Part shown: positions 33,179-45,385 of the stretch, piece after piece
Layout: the number at the start of each line of letters is the position of its first letter
Numbering within the stretch: position 1 is the first letter of the stretch
Assembly: GCA_019802505.1 (NCBI GenBank)
Contig: JAFMOC010000420.1
Coordinates: 1 to 64,000 of the forward strand
Direction of reading: 5' to 3'
DNA from: Corydoras sp. C115
Taxonomy: Eukaryota; Chordata; Actinopteri; Siluriformes; Callichthyidae
Length of the DNA stretch: 64,000 bases
The notes under the pieces: model-generated
The model's database searches: none
The model's input: the letters and a program-made list of their open reading frames with translations, nothing else
What the model was told of the DNA's origin: nothing
Position numbers and translations under genes: made by a program

Positions 33179-34890
33179 ATTACATTACATTTACATTTAG
33201 TCATTTAGCAGACGCTTTTATCCAAAGCGTCTTACAAATGAGAACACCACAAGTCAGAAGCCATGGAGAAAACCAACTATACTGTAAGTTCATCAAACCT
33301 GATTGTTATTCGACAATATATATATTTTTTTTATAACAGGTATTTATTAGATAGATGCGTCTTCAGTAGTTTCTTAAAACTGTTTAGAGATTCTGCCTTA
33401 CGGACAGAGTTGGGAAGATTGTTCCACCATTTTGCAGTGGTGAACGCCACAGAGTGAGAATTAGCTCCTCGGTGAGGTGGAATCGCCAGGCGGCAATCAT
33501 CACTGGAGCGAAGTGAACAAGTCGGAGTGTATTTTGAAAAGATAGAGTGAAGGTAAGAGGGGGAAGATCCAGAAATGGTTCTGTATGCCAGAGTTAGCGA
33601 CTTGTACTGAATGCGAGCAGCTACAGGAAGCCAATGGAGGGAAGTGAGTAATGGAGTGACATGAGTTCGCTTGGGCTGGTTAAACACGAGTCGGGCTGCA
33701 GAGTTTTGAATTAGTTGAAGAGGTCTGATGGTGGAAGTTGGGATACCGGCAAGTAGTGCATTACAATAATCGAGCCGGGATAAGACTAGGGCTTGAACAA
33801 GCAGTTGGGTAGCATGTTCAGTCAAAAAGGGTCTGATCTTCCTTATGTTATAAAGAAGGAATCTACAAGAACGGGCGGTTTTGATAACATGATTAGAGAG
33901 TTTAAAGTGGGAGTCTATTGTGAACCCAAGGTTCCGGACAGAATCAGTTGGGGAGATTGTGGAGCCATCAATTTGGAAGGTTAGGTTGTGATGGATTGAG
34001 GGTTTAGCTGGGATAATGAGAAGCTCTGTTTTTTCTAAGTTTAATTTGAGATGACGGGCCTTCATCCAGACAGATATGTCGGAGAGGCATGCAGATACCC
34101 GATTTGAGATGGTGGTGTCATCAGGGGCAAAAGACAGATGAAGTTGAGTGTCATCAGCAGAGCAGTGGTAAGAGAAACCATGCGCCTGGATGACTGTGCT
34201 CAGTGCTGTCATGTAAACACTTTGAAGGTCCTTCCTGTGAGATAGGATCGAAACCATTCAAGTGTCGTATCAGAAAAGCCTAATTCAGCTAGAGTGGACA
34301 GTAGAATCTGATGATTTACTGTATCAAAAGCTGCAGAAAGGTCTAACAAAATGAGGACCGAGGATTGAGATTTGGCTTTGGCAGATTTAAATGAGTCAAT
34401 CACAGAGAGCAATGCTGTCTCCGTGGAGTGACCACATCTAAAACCGGATTGATTGGGATCAAGGAGATTATTCTGATTAAGAAATTTGGAGACCTGTGTG
34501 GATACCACCCGTTCAAGTGTTTTAGACAGGAAAGGTAAAAGAGAAACAGGTCTGTAGCTCTCGACCAAATTTGGGTTGAGCGTAGGTTTTTTGAGTAGGG
34601 GTTTGACTATGGCTTGTTTAAAACAATTTGGAAAAGTCCCTGATGTGAGAGAGGAGTTAATGATGTGTGTGAGAGCTGGTGTGATGGAGGAGGCAATGGA
34701 TTGAAGAAGGTGGGATGGGATGGAATCAAGGGGGCAAGTAGTTGGGTTACTGGCAAGAAGAATTTTGTAGATGTCAGATTCTGTGACGGGGAGAAGGAGG
34801 AGAGGGTTGGATGGCTGGATGCGTGAGATGTAGTGTTGTGGAAATGGTGAGTATGAAAGAGTTTGCTGATGCCCTCAATTTTTTCTGTAA
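33179..34890 (-). pseudogene. 5'-truncated L2-type LINE, reverse transcriptase part
   Basis: Minus-strand non-LTR retrotransposon. Frame 34568-34209 has the start of the RT domain (YRPVSLLPFLSKTLERV; FRCGHSTETALLSV; DLSAAFDTVNH). Frame 34257-33331 has the rest and the C terminus. About 90 bp including the PQGSVLGP block are deleted between them. The catalytic box reads SADD where YADD is usual. The left end at 33183 has the tail phrase CATTTACATTTAG...GCAGACGC seen at 3' ends of fish LINE families. The 5' part with endonuclease is absent. Not functional. Confidence 0.88.
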
Positions 34891-35313
34891 AAAAAGTTGC
34901 AAAGACATCATTAGTAATAAATACTGTTATTACTCTAAACCAAAGTTTCCAGTTAATCCTTCAAGGCTGAAACTCAAAGGTTAATTTATTTCTAACTAAA
35001 TGATGTATTTCAAGCAGCTATAAGATTGACCTCTGAGGGATATTTAGATATATCCACATGTCAATATAACCTCTGTCCATATATTATAAAAGCCTCTGAC
35101 AGAATTAAGATTTCTGCATGCTTACAGAATACCTGAATCAGATATAGCTTAAATCAATGAGATACAATTAACCCATTTAGTGCAGAGAAGCACTCGTGTA
35201 ACTAAAGTTACCATTTTAATAAAAAAATATTTGGAGTCAGATATTTTACATAATAGAACACGCATTAAAATTTTTCACTGTCTCTCATATTCAGTAATTT
35301 GGTAATGGAATGC
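34891..35313. other. No recognisable feature
   Basis: AT-rich non-coding sequence. Confidence 0.5.
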
Positions 35314-35318
35314 GGAGG

Positions 35319-35756
35319 TGTCATTTGGTCTCGTTTGGTCCTTAATTGTTTCAGTTTGGGTGATTGGTTTGTTTTGTGCACGTGTTTAGTTGATTTGTTA
35401 TTTAGTCTTCGTTTTCCTGTAAGTCGGCGCACGTCTTTATTTGTGGTATTATGCCCTGTGTTACTTTGTTCGTTTGTTCCCCCTTTTCGTTGGTGTCCCA
35501 TCACCAATTTTTATTAAATTCTAGTTTTGGCTTTTATCCCGGTGTCTCTCGGAATCTCCTTCCACGTGCAACCACGTTGCGGCGCTGTGCATTATCTCCG
35601 CGTGGGTCGCATTCGTGGGAGTGCTTCCGTGGACCGACGCACGCATTATTCCCCACGTGGTCGGTATCCAGGAAGCGCTCACAAGGAGCGAGTGGTCGTA
35701 CGCAGCAACTCCACGTAGCCGCCTCCCTCCGGGGAAGAACGGACAGGCTGGTAACA
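35319..35756 (+). mobile_element. N2 solo LTR
   Basis: 438 bp, TGTCATTT...GGTAACA. Exact 5-bp duplication GGAGG at 35314-35318 and 35757-35761. It shares with the other N2 LTRs the TATTTAG box, GCACGTCTTT start and GTGTCCCATCACC block, but the tip palindrome is lost. Confidence 0.9.
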
Positions 35757-36597
35757 GGAGGACTTTATTAATATCATATTAATACCCAAAATCCTACAGT
35801 TTCAATAATGATGAATTGGGGAAAGTTAGTGAATTAATATTAATAAGCCATGGCAAATAAAATAGTTTGAGCTCATTTAAATATAACTATTAGATTTTAA
35901 AATGTTAATAGCACTATTTTCTAATTTAAAGACGAGGTTTCCTGTGAAGATTTGAGTGAATAAACCAGACTGTCTGACTAGGACGGAACTAATATTTGAC
36001 AGAAAATGGGCCGCGGGACTGATAAGATGTTGACAGTCGGACAGAGATCTATTTTTGAAATGTTGGTGGCAGCACCAACCCAGACCATATGTAAAGACAC
36101 ACTTTGGCTCTGTTGAAGCATCTGGCAGAGCGAGGCCTCCAAAACAAAACTTAAGTAATGTAAACAAGCGAAAATAATCGAAAAAGCTGAAATGAATCTG
36201 TTAGAACTATTGAATGATTAAAATGAATCAAAGGGGGAATTGTGAAGGAGAATTATGATTTTTGTGTATGAGTGATTCAACTTAACCATTTGTGTTTGCA
36301 TATACCTATCAATAAACTTCTACAGTTATTATGTCTTATTATATCTTATTATGCTGATTATATCAAGTCAAGAATGTATACGTACATCTTCCATTGAAAC
36401 TTTTGTCTTCTATTTATCCGTTTCAATAAGGCCACGTCGACAGAGCTGAGAACCACGTCCGCACTATTATCAGAGATTGTTGTTTTAAAACAAGCAACTG
36501 AAGGTCTCCATAATAGTGACGTTCTCTGATAACTAATCAGAGAGTGGGGTAGGATTTCTCTATCACTTCTTTTAACATGAAAAAAAATAATAAATTA

Positions 36598-36617
36598 AAA
36601 AAAAAAAAAAATTTTTA

Positions 36618-36682
<65 letters not shown>

Positions 36683-36685
36683 AAA

Positions 36686-36772
<87 letters not shown>
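36598..36772. repeat. Poly-A and (TA)n low-complexity tract
   Basis: Alternating A runs and two (TA)n arrays. Likely unstable and hard to assemble. Confidence 0.95.
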
Positions 36773-36775
<3 letters not shown>

Positions 36776-37236
36776 ATCACAAAGTATAAATTCGACCGAG
36801 TACAATTTTTGTTTAATGAAGGATAAATATTTGACTGAAAATTAACTACAGTAGACCGGACTGACTGACATTAACTAATGAGGACAAAATTATGAAAAAT
36901 TATATATTTTCTAGGTCGAAGTTTGAGAAAATGTTTTGCCATAACACATATAAGACAAATGATTAATGTTATGACTTTTTTGCAACATTGTTGTTTATGA
37001 ATTGTTTGATAAAGGTTTTATTTTATCCTCCAGGTAATGAACTAAAGGCGGCCTAATTATCATATTTTTACATTGAACAGGAGAAATATGAGTTTTATTA
37101 AACGTATGTTGTGCGATTTTTATAAAGAATACAAAAAATTTAAGTTTGTTTGATGTTGTATTTAACTTTACTAACCAAACAAGTCAATTTGCAGGTTCAG
37201 TAGACAGAACTGACTGTGCAGTTTGATCCAGGAGAA

Positions 37237-37238
37237 AA

Positions 37239-37297
<59 letters not shown>

Positions 37298-37305
37298 TAA
37301 TAATA
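37237..37305. repeat. (TAA)n microsatellite
   Basis: About 20 units with one interruption. Confidence 0.95.
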
Positions 37306-37396
37306 ACCCCTGGTTGTTTGATTTTTCCATAGACAATCTGTTCTTTTGTTTTAGAAAGGGGGAGGTTAAAGGTATATTTTTTAAGTACTAAAGTTT

Positions 37397-38954
37397 TTGT
37401 TTTCAAGTACAAGGTACATGGCAGCCTTAGCAGTGGTTCTAAATAAAATCGCACACCTAGTAATGTGTCACCCATTAGTGGTGAACATAAACCATGGGGT
37501 GATTGTCTTTCTCACATCTACAGCATTGACGCTACCAAAACTGCAAACATGGCAATACATGCAAACACCACCTGACTGCGAGCAACACAGCTGTGAACAT
37601 TTATACAGACTCAGCATACGCCTATTCTACAATACACATACAGTAGATGGACCACAATGGATGCAGAGAAGTTTCAAAACGGCATAAGGGGGTCCTATTA
37701 AACATTACGCACACATACATAAGCTACTGGAAGCAGTACAGCTGCCCAAACAGGTTGCCATCATTAAATGTAAAGGCCACACCACTAAGGGGGACATGGA
37801 GGCGCAGGGAAAGGAGGTGGCCAATCGGGCGGCAAAAAGTCAAGCAATGTGTGGTATTAGATTGGTGCCGAACAGACATCACCTACAACGACACGGTGGG
37901 GCCGTGGGCCCGATCGGGTTATATTATTATTGTTGGAAACACCTTAGTGGTAAGAATGCCACCCCTGGCTGTCGGCGAAGGTGCCATGGTAAAGCCGCTG
38001 GCTCCTCTTACTCTCACAGGTTTAAGGGGGGGCGAGCCCCAAAGGAGAAGGTGAGCAGTCGGTAGCTTTTATTTATATAGGGACTCACCCACTTACAAAG
38101 ACTCAATCGGGGTGCCTAGGGGGGTGCCAAACGAGTTCAAACTGGAGGACCAAGTGGCAGCAGAAAATATTCTACTGATATCGGCCCTTTTTCCTTGACT
38201 TCCAACAACAACGTGGATAGGATAAATTTCATACATTACAATGTACTTTGTCTCACTAATCTCACCAGAGATGCAATAGAGGGACTAAGTGAACAGTTGA
38301 ATGTGACGTAACTTGTGGCCTACAGAACAGAAAAGCCTTAGACACGCTCCTGGCAGAAAAAGGGGGTGTTCTCATAATGATTGGTGAAGTGTGCTTTGCC
38401 TATAAGCCTAACACAGCACCTGATGGATCGGTAACCAAGGCCCTCAATGGGTTGCGTAAATTATTACAGGAAATGCATGAGGCCTCCGGAATAGATAACC
38501 CCCTGGAATCATGGATGAATAATATGTTTGGAAAATGGAGGGATTTAATCACGTCACTCTTCATGTCTATTGCTGTGTTCGTTGCTATACTGGTAACCTG
38601 TGGGTGCCGGTGTATACCACGTCTGAGAGTTCTGTTAACTAGATCACATAATTAACACCATGGAGCTGCGGACGGTTAAATTGGGCTCTGGAGATGAGGA
38701 GCCAAATAGACATCAGTTATGTTTTAATAATGTCCAAGATCACATCTTGTTCCATGTATGAATTTATTTTCTTTCTCATTTTTCTATCTCTCTCTTTTTC
38801 CATCTAAGGCATTAACCCAGTAGGGGAGATAACACTGCACGCACATGCTTTAGTATAGCATTAAAAGTACACATAGGGCAGAAATTCATAGGTCGTGACT
38901 GGAGACCTGGGAAAACGGAGAGAAGGCTGGACACCTAGTGATGGACGGCGGTAA
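37397..38954 (+). pseudogene. ERV RNase H-envelope remnant, unit 1
   Basis: Begins with the RT connection/RNase H border (AALAVVLNKIAHLVMCHPL). The RNase H core has lost about 265 bp between two copies of AGCTGTGAACA, taking the first two acidic residues, while IYRLSIR-frame and later parts are shifted. Then follow envelope transmembrane-subunit pieces, including a membrane span (38560-38610). Integrase is absent. The unit repeats as unit 2 at 39012-40724. No function remains. Confidence 0.7.
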
Positions 38955-39011
38955 GAAAGGACAAAATACAGGAAACACTGACCACACCTCTCATCACCTA
39001 CACAATTCCAG

Positions 39012-40724
39012 ACAAAACTGCAAACATGGCACAATACATGCAAACACCACCTGACTACGAGCAACACAGCTGTGAACAGGTGACACAAGCAGTGATTAAA
39101 ATTAGAAGTGACTTAGAAGAACAGCCCCTAAAATACCCCGACCTAGTACTATTTAGTGATGGGTGCTGTTACAGGTCGGATAATGGGTTGAAAGCTTCAT
39201 ATGCAGTAGTGGGAAAACAGGGGAATCAATTTGTTACTATAGCAGGTACAGTCCCACAGCCGGCTTTAGCTCAATTGGCTGAGGTGATTGCATTAACAAA
39301 AGCACTAGAATTATTGGACGGAAAAGCTGTGAACATTTATACAGACTCAGCATATGCCTATTCTGCAGTACACATAGGTGGACCACAATGGATGTGGATA
39401 AGTTTCAAAACGGCGCAAGGGGGTCCTATTAAACATTATAAACACATACATAAGCTACTGGAAGCAGTACCCAAACAGGTGGCCATCATTAAATGTAAAG
39501 GCCACTCCACTAAGGGGGACATGGAGGCGCAGGAAAACGAGGCGGCCGATCGGGCAGCAAAAAAGGCAGGAGGTTACACTGTCAAACAATGATGATTGAT
39601 GCTGAACAGACATCACCTACAACGACACAGATGTGGGACCATGGGCTCAATCGGGGTTATATTATTATTGTGGGAAACATACCTTAGTGGTAAGAATGCC
39701 AACCCTAGCTGTTGGCCGATGTGCCATGGTGAGGCTGTTGGCACCTCTTACTCTCACAGGTTTAAGGTGGGTTGAACCCCAAAGGAGAAGGAGAGCGGTC
39801 AGCAGCTTCGATTTATATAAGGACTCACCCACTTAAATAGACTCGATCGGGGTACCTAGGGGGGTGCCAAACGAGTTCAAACTGGCGGACCAAATTGCAG
39901 CAGGTTTTGAAAATATTCCACTGATATCTGCCCTTTTTCCAGTAACTCCCAACAAAAACGTCGACCGGATAAATTTCGTACATTACAACGTGCTTCGTCT
40001 TACTAATCTCACTAGAGATGCAATAGAGGGATTAAGTGAACAGTTGCATGTGACGTCAATTGTGGCCATACAGAACAGAAAAGCCTTAGACATGCTCCTG
40101 GCAGAAAAAGGGGGTGTTTGCGTAATGATTGGTGAAGTGTGCTGTGCCTATATGCCTAATAACCAAGCACCAAGCACCTGATGGGTCGGTGACCAAGGCC
40201 CTCAACGGGTTGCATAAATTATCACAGGAAATGCATGAGGCCTCTGGAATAGATAACCCCCTGGAATCATGGATGACTAATATGTTTGGTAAATGGAAAA
40301 ACTTAATCATGTCACTCTTTATGTCTATTGCTGTGTTTGTTGCTATACTGGTAACTTGTGGGTGCTGCTGCATACCATGTCTGAGAGTTCTGTAAACTAG
40401 ATTGATTGTGACCGCCATTGGTGAACGACCAGAAAAGTCACCAGACTACACCATGGCGCTGTGGACGGTTGAAGCCAGCCCCAGGGATGATGAGCCTTAT
40501 AGACAAGAAATCATGCGTAATGCCCAAGATCACATCTTGTTTCCATTTATGAATTTATTTTCTTTCTCATTTTTCTATCTCTCTCTTTTTCCCTCTAAAG
40601 GCATTAAACCAGTACACTGCACGCACACGCTTTAGTATAGCATTAAAATACACATAGGGCATTAGAAATTCGTAGGTCGTGACTGGAGACCTGGGGAAAC
40701 GGAGAGAAGGCTGGCCACCTAGTG
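39012..40724 (+). pseudogene. ERV RNase H-envelope remnant, unit 2
   Basis: RNase H frame 39026-39592 (188 codons) keeps all four acidic sites: the aspartate in LFSDGCC, glutamate in LAEVIAL, aspartate in IYTDSAY, and aspartate in EAADRAA. It would cut RNA in RNA-DNA hybrids if part of a full pol, but RT and integrase are missing. Envelope follows without integrase: a basic cleavage-like site near 39785, then transmembrane-subunit pieces in two frames (39864-40181, 40129-40395). These include the conserved retroviral heptad/disulphide region and a hydrophobic anchor (about 40310-40365). A short duplication near 40160-40178 causes the shift. Confidence 0.75.
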
Positions 40725-41053
40725 ATGGACGGAGGCCACAACACTGCAGGCATGGGGCACCTGAGTGGCGGACGCCCATTACGGTGACAGAAGCGGGACC
40801 TCCCACAGCCCCAGGACTCTGATAATGAGTATAATATGAATCCGTTTATTATTAGAGTTTCAAAAAACTGAGTGTTTTTTTTTTTTAGATTCATGTACTG
40901 ATTTTAGGGCTCACATGCACAGAACACTGATGTAGGAGAACTCTAATGAAAAAATGTAAGCGATTGACTCTGAACATCAGCACCACTTATGGGGCAAATT
41001 CACAATGGAGCAAATTTGATGGGCGTGTTAATGGGCATGACCAAAGGGGGAGT

Positions 41054-41510
41054 TGAAGGGATAAAATTTGTGATTTGTGTTCGAGGGAATTAGCGCATTC
41101 GATAACGATGGGGCAATCTGGCCGACAATTACCCAAGGCCAATATTGCATGAAAACTAGATGCACCTGGTGTCTGGTGGCTGGTGGATAAAGCTCAAGGG
41201 CAGCCGAGCTGTATCGAGCTCCCCAAGGAACGGCGCGTTCACCCCCCCCCCCCATAGAACTCCTTCAACAAGTTTTTTCAGAATAAGCAGAGCGAGGGAT
41301 GGTTTTTCAATAAATAGTGTCAGCAACTGGACTTCGGGGCTCTGTCTTGGTGGGACCGTGTGGTGCTAAGATCAGAGTCAGATCGCGATCTTTGACTCGG
41401 TTTGTCATAAATAAACCATTTGATTCCAATAACTCTGAAATCATCTGTACTGTGGTATTTTCCGACGGCTTCAGAAAGGGTTCATCTGGGAAATTTCAGA
41501 TTTCCTAACA
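41054..41510 (+). repeat. ERV 3' LTR (left provirus)
   Basis: 457 bp. It is preceded by the purine tract AAAGGGGGAG. It carries GGTATTTTCCGACGGCTTCA near its end, shared with the LTR at 61361 and unlike 23073. The outer flank CCTA (41511-41514) pairs with TAGG at 61865. Confidence 0.9.
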
Positions 41511-42640
41511 CCTACAAACCTGCTTAAAGACCTCTTACCAAATATTACAGAGCCTTTTATAAACACTATAAATTCATCACTTAAAATAGGCTATGTCCCC
41601 AAAAATCTGAAGTGCGCCGTCATCAAACCATTACGTAAAAAAAACTAATTTAGATCCTCTAATACTGTTCAACTATAGACCAATTTTAAACCTTCATTTT
41701 TTCTCTAAAATCCTAGAAAAAAATGTGTTCAACCAGCTGAATCGCCTGAATCTTCTAGCTAATAACATTTCTTAACATTTATCTGTCAGGTTTTAGGTCT
41801 CACCATAGCACCGAGACAGCCTTAATTGAAGTAGTTAATGACTTATTAATGTCCTCTGAGAATAATCAAATCTATTTCCTTGTATAATTAGATCTTAGTG
41901 AAGCCTTTGACACTATAGACCATAGATATCAATTCACCTGTGTTAACAACCAATGTTCTGATCTTGCTAAAGTTAAATATGGTGTCCCACAAGGGTCAGT
42001 TCTGGGTCCACTCCTATTTGCGCTAAATATGCTTCCATTGGGATCAATTGTTCGTAAACATGGAATCAGTTTCCACTCTTATGCACATGATACACAGTTA
42101 TAAATTTTAGCTAACCCTAATGATGTTTGTTTAGTCAGTAAGCTCGAGGACTGCATCCAAAATATTAAAATATGGATGTCAAAAAACGTCCTACTGCTAA
42201 ATTCTGATAAAACTGAGTTTCTAATAGTTGGACCCAAGGACAAATTTAACAAAGCTTCTAACACTATGTTAAACCTTGATAACTCCTTAATTAGACCTAG
42301 TTCATCTGTAAATAATCTCGGTGTCATTATTGATTCAGATCTCTCCTTTACAAAGCACATTAGCAATATTACTAGAATTGCATTTTTTCACCTTTGTAAC
42401 ATTTCGAAGCTACAAAATATCCTCTCCATCCAAGATGCAGATAAACTAATTCAGGCTTTTATTACTTCAAGGCTAGATTATTGTAATTCACTTCTGACAG
42501 CAAACTTGTGCAAAATGCTGCAGCTAGAGTTTTAACTAAAACCAGAAGGTTTGATCATATCAGTCCTGTGTTATCAAACTTACACTAGCTTCCAGTTTAG
42601 TTTCATATTGTGTACAAAATTTTATTGATAACATATAAAA
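41511..42640 (+). pseudogene. L2-type LINE ORF fragment, interrupted by ERV
   Basis: Starts mid-ORF with PTNLLKDLLPNITEPF, the region before the RT domain, then decays through stops and shifts. GVPQGSVLGPLLF lies near 41980-42020 and the catalytic box reads YAHD instead of YADD. The C-terminal frame is 42176-42535 (LNSDKTEFLIVGP; SRLDYCNSLLT). Its missing upstream coding sequence lies at 61865-61960 on the other strand. Joining those two pieces restores an uninterrupted frame over the ERV target site. Confidence 0.85.
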
Positions 42641-42649
42641 TATTAGGCG

Positions 42650-43310
42650 CCTGGTTGGGACTTCTACACGGACTTCGCCCTTCGCCATCTTACCAAAATG
42701 ACAGCAGTCAGCAAATGCTGGCTTCATCTCCTAGGCAGCGCACTAATCCTTCCACTAATCAGAAAACGCTACCTAGGAGACGCAATTAGTAATAGTTGGC
42801 CTCACCTGGGTTGAGCCTTATATATATCCCCCTGCTCTTAACCCAGGCGAGGCCGTGTTTTGTTTGCCACGGTGGTGAGTCAGACATGTGCTCGTGAGTT
42901 TCTGTTTGCTCGTGGTGTTTTCTCTTTCCGCTTCTCTTTTTCAGGATCCTGGCTGCCCAGTTAGGGACACAGGTACCCCCCGGGGATTCGTAGATCGATG
43001 GGGGTCCATGTTGGTAACAACTTGGGCTAACTAGGACCACAAAGGGACAGTGTTTTTTTTTTTTCCCCCCCTTTCTGGCAGTCAGGATCAATTATTGCGC
43101 CGTAAGCGCAAGCCCTTGTGTGGAATACTTGCCAGTGAGTCGTATGTTTTATGTTTAAGTTTCTGTTTTAGGCGTCGATGGAGCTCCTCACCAGCAGGTC
43201 CGGCTCTCTTCAGCGGTCGCGCCCCCTGCTTCCTCTCCCGGTTATCACTCCAAATAGGAGTTTTTCCCTGTGGGAAGTTTTATGACAAAACTCAGTTTTA
43301 ACACCTGTTA
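42650..43310 (+). repeat. Unclassified dispersed repeat, copy 1
   Basis: Shares with 54110-54640 a series of blocks in the same order (CGCCATCTTA; CATCTCCTAG; GCCTTATAT; AGGGACACAGGTACCCCC; TAGATCGATGGGGGTCCA). The TATA-like GCCTTATATATA and a T-rich/AG junction suggest an LTR or promoter-bearing element. No ends are defined. Confidence 0.6.
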
Positions 43311-43319
43311 TTTCAGTTG

Positions 43320-43929
43320 TACTAAAACATTATGAAAGTGAAAGACAATTGATTTTTATAAATGTAATGTAAATGTATCACTGTAGGTGAAACTTGGGAG
43401 TGTGTGAGAGGGGAGGCATAAGTTTCACATGGCTTTCACTGGTGAGAGGAGGCCTCTAACATTCTGATCAGTATAAAACATAAGGTGTGAGGTTGGCCAG
43501 GAAGTCCCGGTGGAGGACATATTACTGGCAGTCAAAGACATAGATTTCCAAAATATTTAATCGATTTCCAGGATGAATAAAGCGGTGGTTGTTTTTCCTA
43601 AAAGACACAGAGCTCGTCACTCAGCTTATTGAAAGCAGAATTATTGTAAATGATGTTTACTACAGTGTTGCTCGATTAGTGTCACAGTCTGTATGAGTCT
43701 GTATGATTTCCTACATACCCGCGTTTATAAATTATGCGAACGTCCAAAAGGAATTTTCCCACTATGGATGATTCGCATGCAAATTATACACATAAAACTT
43801 GAATATTCAATGTAACACTACAGGAAAACAATGAACAAATGAAAAGTCTGAACTGTTTGAAAGAAAAATGAAAAAGCTGAGGGCAGGAAACAAATCTTGG
43901 TACTTGGTACTAACAGCTTTTATTTTATT
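43320..43929. other. No recognisable feature
   Basis: AT-rich non-coding sequence. Confidence 0.5.
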
Positions 43930-44173
43930 TACTTAGTCATATGCAAAAGTTTGAGCACTCCTATTAATATTAAACATTTTTAGTTCTAAATATTTGGGTG
44001 TTTGCAACAGCCATTTCAGTTTGATATATCTAATAACTGATGGACATAGTAATATTTCAGGATTGAAATGAGTTTTATTGTACTGATAGAAAATGTGCAA
44101 TATGCATTAAACCAAAATTTGACAGGTGCAAAAGTATGGGTACCCTTATCATTTTATTGATTTGAATACTCTT
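43930..44173 (-). mobile_element. Tc1-type transposon end or miniature derivative
   Basis: Contains inverted copies of a Tc1-like terminal phrase: GCAAAAGTTTGAGCAC near 43954 and GCAAAAGTATGGGTACCC near 44128. In between is the typical AT-rich end sequence of a fish Tc1 family. N1-C interrupts it at 44174. Confidence 0.6.
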
Positions 44174-44712
44174 TGTCATGGTAGTCTACCTCGGGATAAA
44201 GCGGTTGCGCATAGTAAGCGCAGAGCCGCTGCGTTTACACGCACTGAAGGGAGCTAGGCACGCAGGAAGCAGAGGGTTGGCCACGGCCTCTGGCTGCGTG
44301 GCGAGGCGCGGCCCCTGCTGCTCGGGCTGGGCGGCGTGCGGCCCCTGCTGCTCGGGCTGGGCGGCGTGCGGCCCCTGCTGCTCGGGCTGGGCGGCGTGCG
44401 GCCCCTGCTGCTCAGGCTGGGCGGCGTGCGGCCCCTGCTGCTCGGGCTGGGCGGCGTGCGGCCCCTGCTGCTCGGGCTGGGCGGTGTGCGGCCCCTGGAC
44501 CTCGGGCTGGGCGGCGTGCAGGCCCTGGACCTCCGGCTGGGTGGCGTGCGGCCCCTGGACCTCGGGCTGGGCGGCGTGCGGGCCCTGGACCTCCGGCTGG
44601 GCGGCGTGCGGCCCCTGGGCTTCGGGATGGGCGGCGTGACGCCCCTGTGCTTCGGGATGGGCGGCGTGATGCCCCTGGGCTTCGGGATGGGCGGCGTGAC
44701 GCCCCTGAGTTT
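44174..44712 (-). mobile_element. N1 fragment, copy C
   Basis: About 110 bp of N1 LTR end (TGTCATGGTAGTCTACC...) joined directly to a repeat array. On the minus strand the array encodes 10-residue units of the AAQPEVQGPH and AAHPEAQGRH types, and a GC-rich six-fold array of a QQGPHAAQPE unit. No 5' LTR and no coding block. A rearranged remnant. Confidence 0.8.
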
Positions 44713-44734
44713 TAAACTGAGTGTGACACATTAA

Positions 44735-44995
44735 TCATCTACTAAACAGTAGAATGAGGAACAGAATCCAAACTGCTTCACAACAAAAGTCTACCACAAA
44801 TGTTTTAGAGTATTTCATGATTCCTTCTTGTGAGGATCTGTGTGGAAATGCTGAATTTATCTTCCAGTAGGACCTTGCCCCTGCCCATGCCACAGTGCTT
44901 GACTGGCCAGCCAACTCGCCGAACCTAAACCTCATTGAGAATCTATGGGGTATTATCAAGAGGAAAATTTATGAAAATTTATAAAAAAAAGAGGA
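44735..44995 (+). pseudogene. Tc1 transposase C-terminal fragment
   Basis: One frame reads LDWPANSPNLNLIENLWG at about 44900-44953, the third-acid region of Tc1-type DDE transposases, preceded by a QDLAP-like stretch. Most of the gene is missing. Confidence 0.75.
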
Positions 44996-45127
44996 AAATG
45001 AGGGGCACCAGCCCCAACAAAAAAAAAATAGCTGGGACATCAAGCATCAAGGAAGGAAATCTGAGCTTCCATTACTCCCAGACAATGGCACTATCTGATA
45101 ATTAAATAATAAAGTGAACGTATTCCC

Positions 45128-45385
45128 AACCGGGGCAGCATTGTGGCTAGCATAGTGGTTAGCACCTTTGCCTCTCAGCGCTAGGGATTCCTGGTTCGAA
45201 TCCCATTCTGGGTGAAGGTTCCATGTTCTCCCTGTGTCCGCGTGGGTTTCTTCCAGGTTCTCCGGTTTCTTCCCACAGTCCAAAAAACATAGATCAAGGT
45301 CAATTGAATACTCCAAATTTCCTTATATTGCCCTACATAGAGTGTGTTTTTGTGTGTGAGTGTGTGCCCAGCGCCAATATTCAAG
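45128..45385 (+). repeat. tRNA-headed SINE, 3' truncated
   Basis: Head with GTGGTTAGCACC and B box GGTTCGAATCC, body to GTGTGTGCCCAGCG. The tail is missing. Confidence 0.8.

Larger units (their letters stand above)
35762..37396. other. Non-coding, with low-complexity runs
   Basis: No gene recognised. It contains long A and (TA)n runs (36598-36772) and a (TAA)n microsatellite (37237-37305). Confidence 0.6.
23073..41510 (+). mobile_element. Hybrid ERV provirus, left (+), with nested insertions
   Basis: 5' LTR 23073-23572 and 3' LTR 41054-41510 share ends TGAAGGG and CCTAACA. Between them are a primer site, gag, then about 12 kb of insertions, then RNase H and envelope remnants. Protease, most of reverse transcriptase and integrase are missing. 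The flanking 4-bp repeats do not match each other (ACGC left, CCTA right). Each matches the other ERV's flank, so this provirus is a recombinant. It is a gamma/epsilon-like ERV by LTR ends, 4-bp duplication and pol motifs, and non-functional. Confidence 0.8.

Noticed and set aside
23073..41510. A single, normally inserted provirus
   Set aside because: Flanking 4-bp sequences do not match each other, and LTR diagnostic bases differ. The inversion model explains both.
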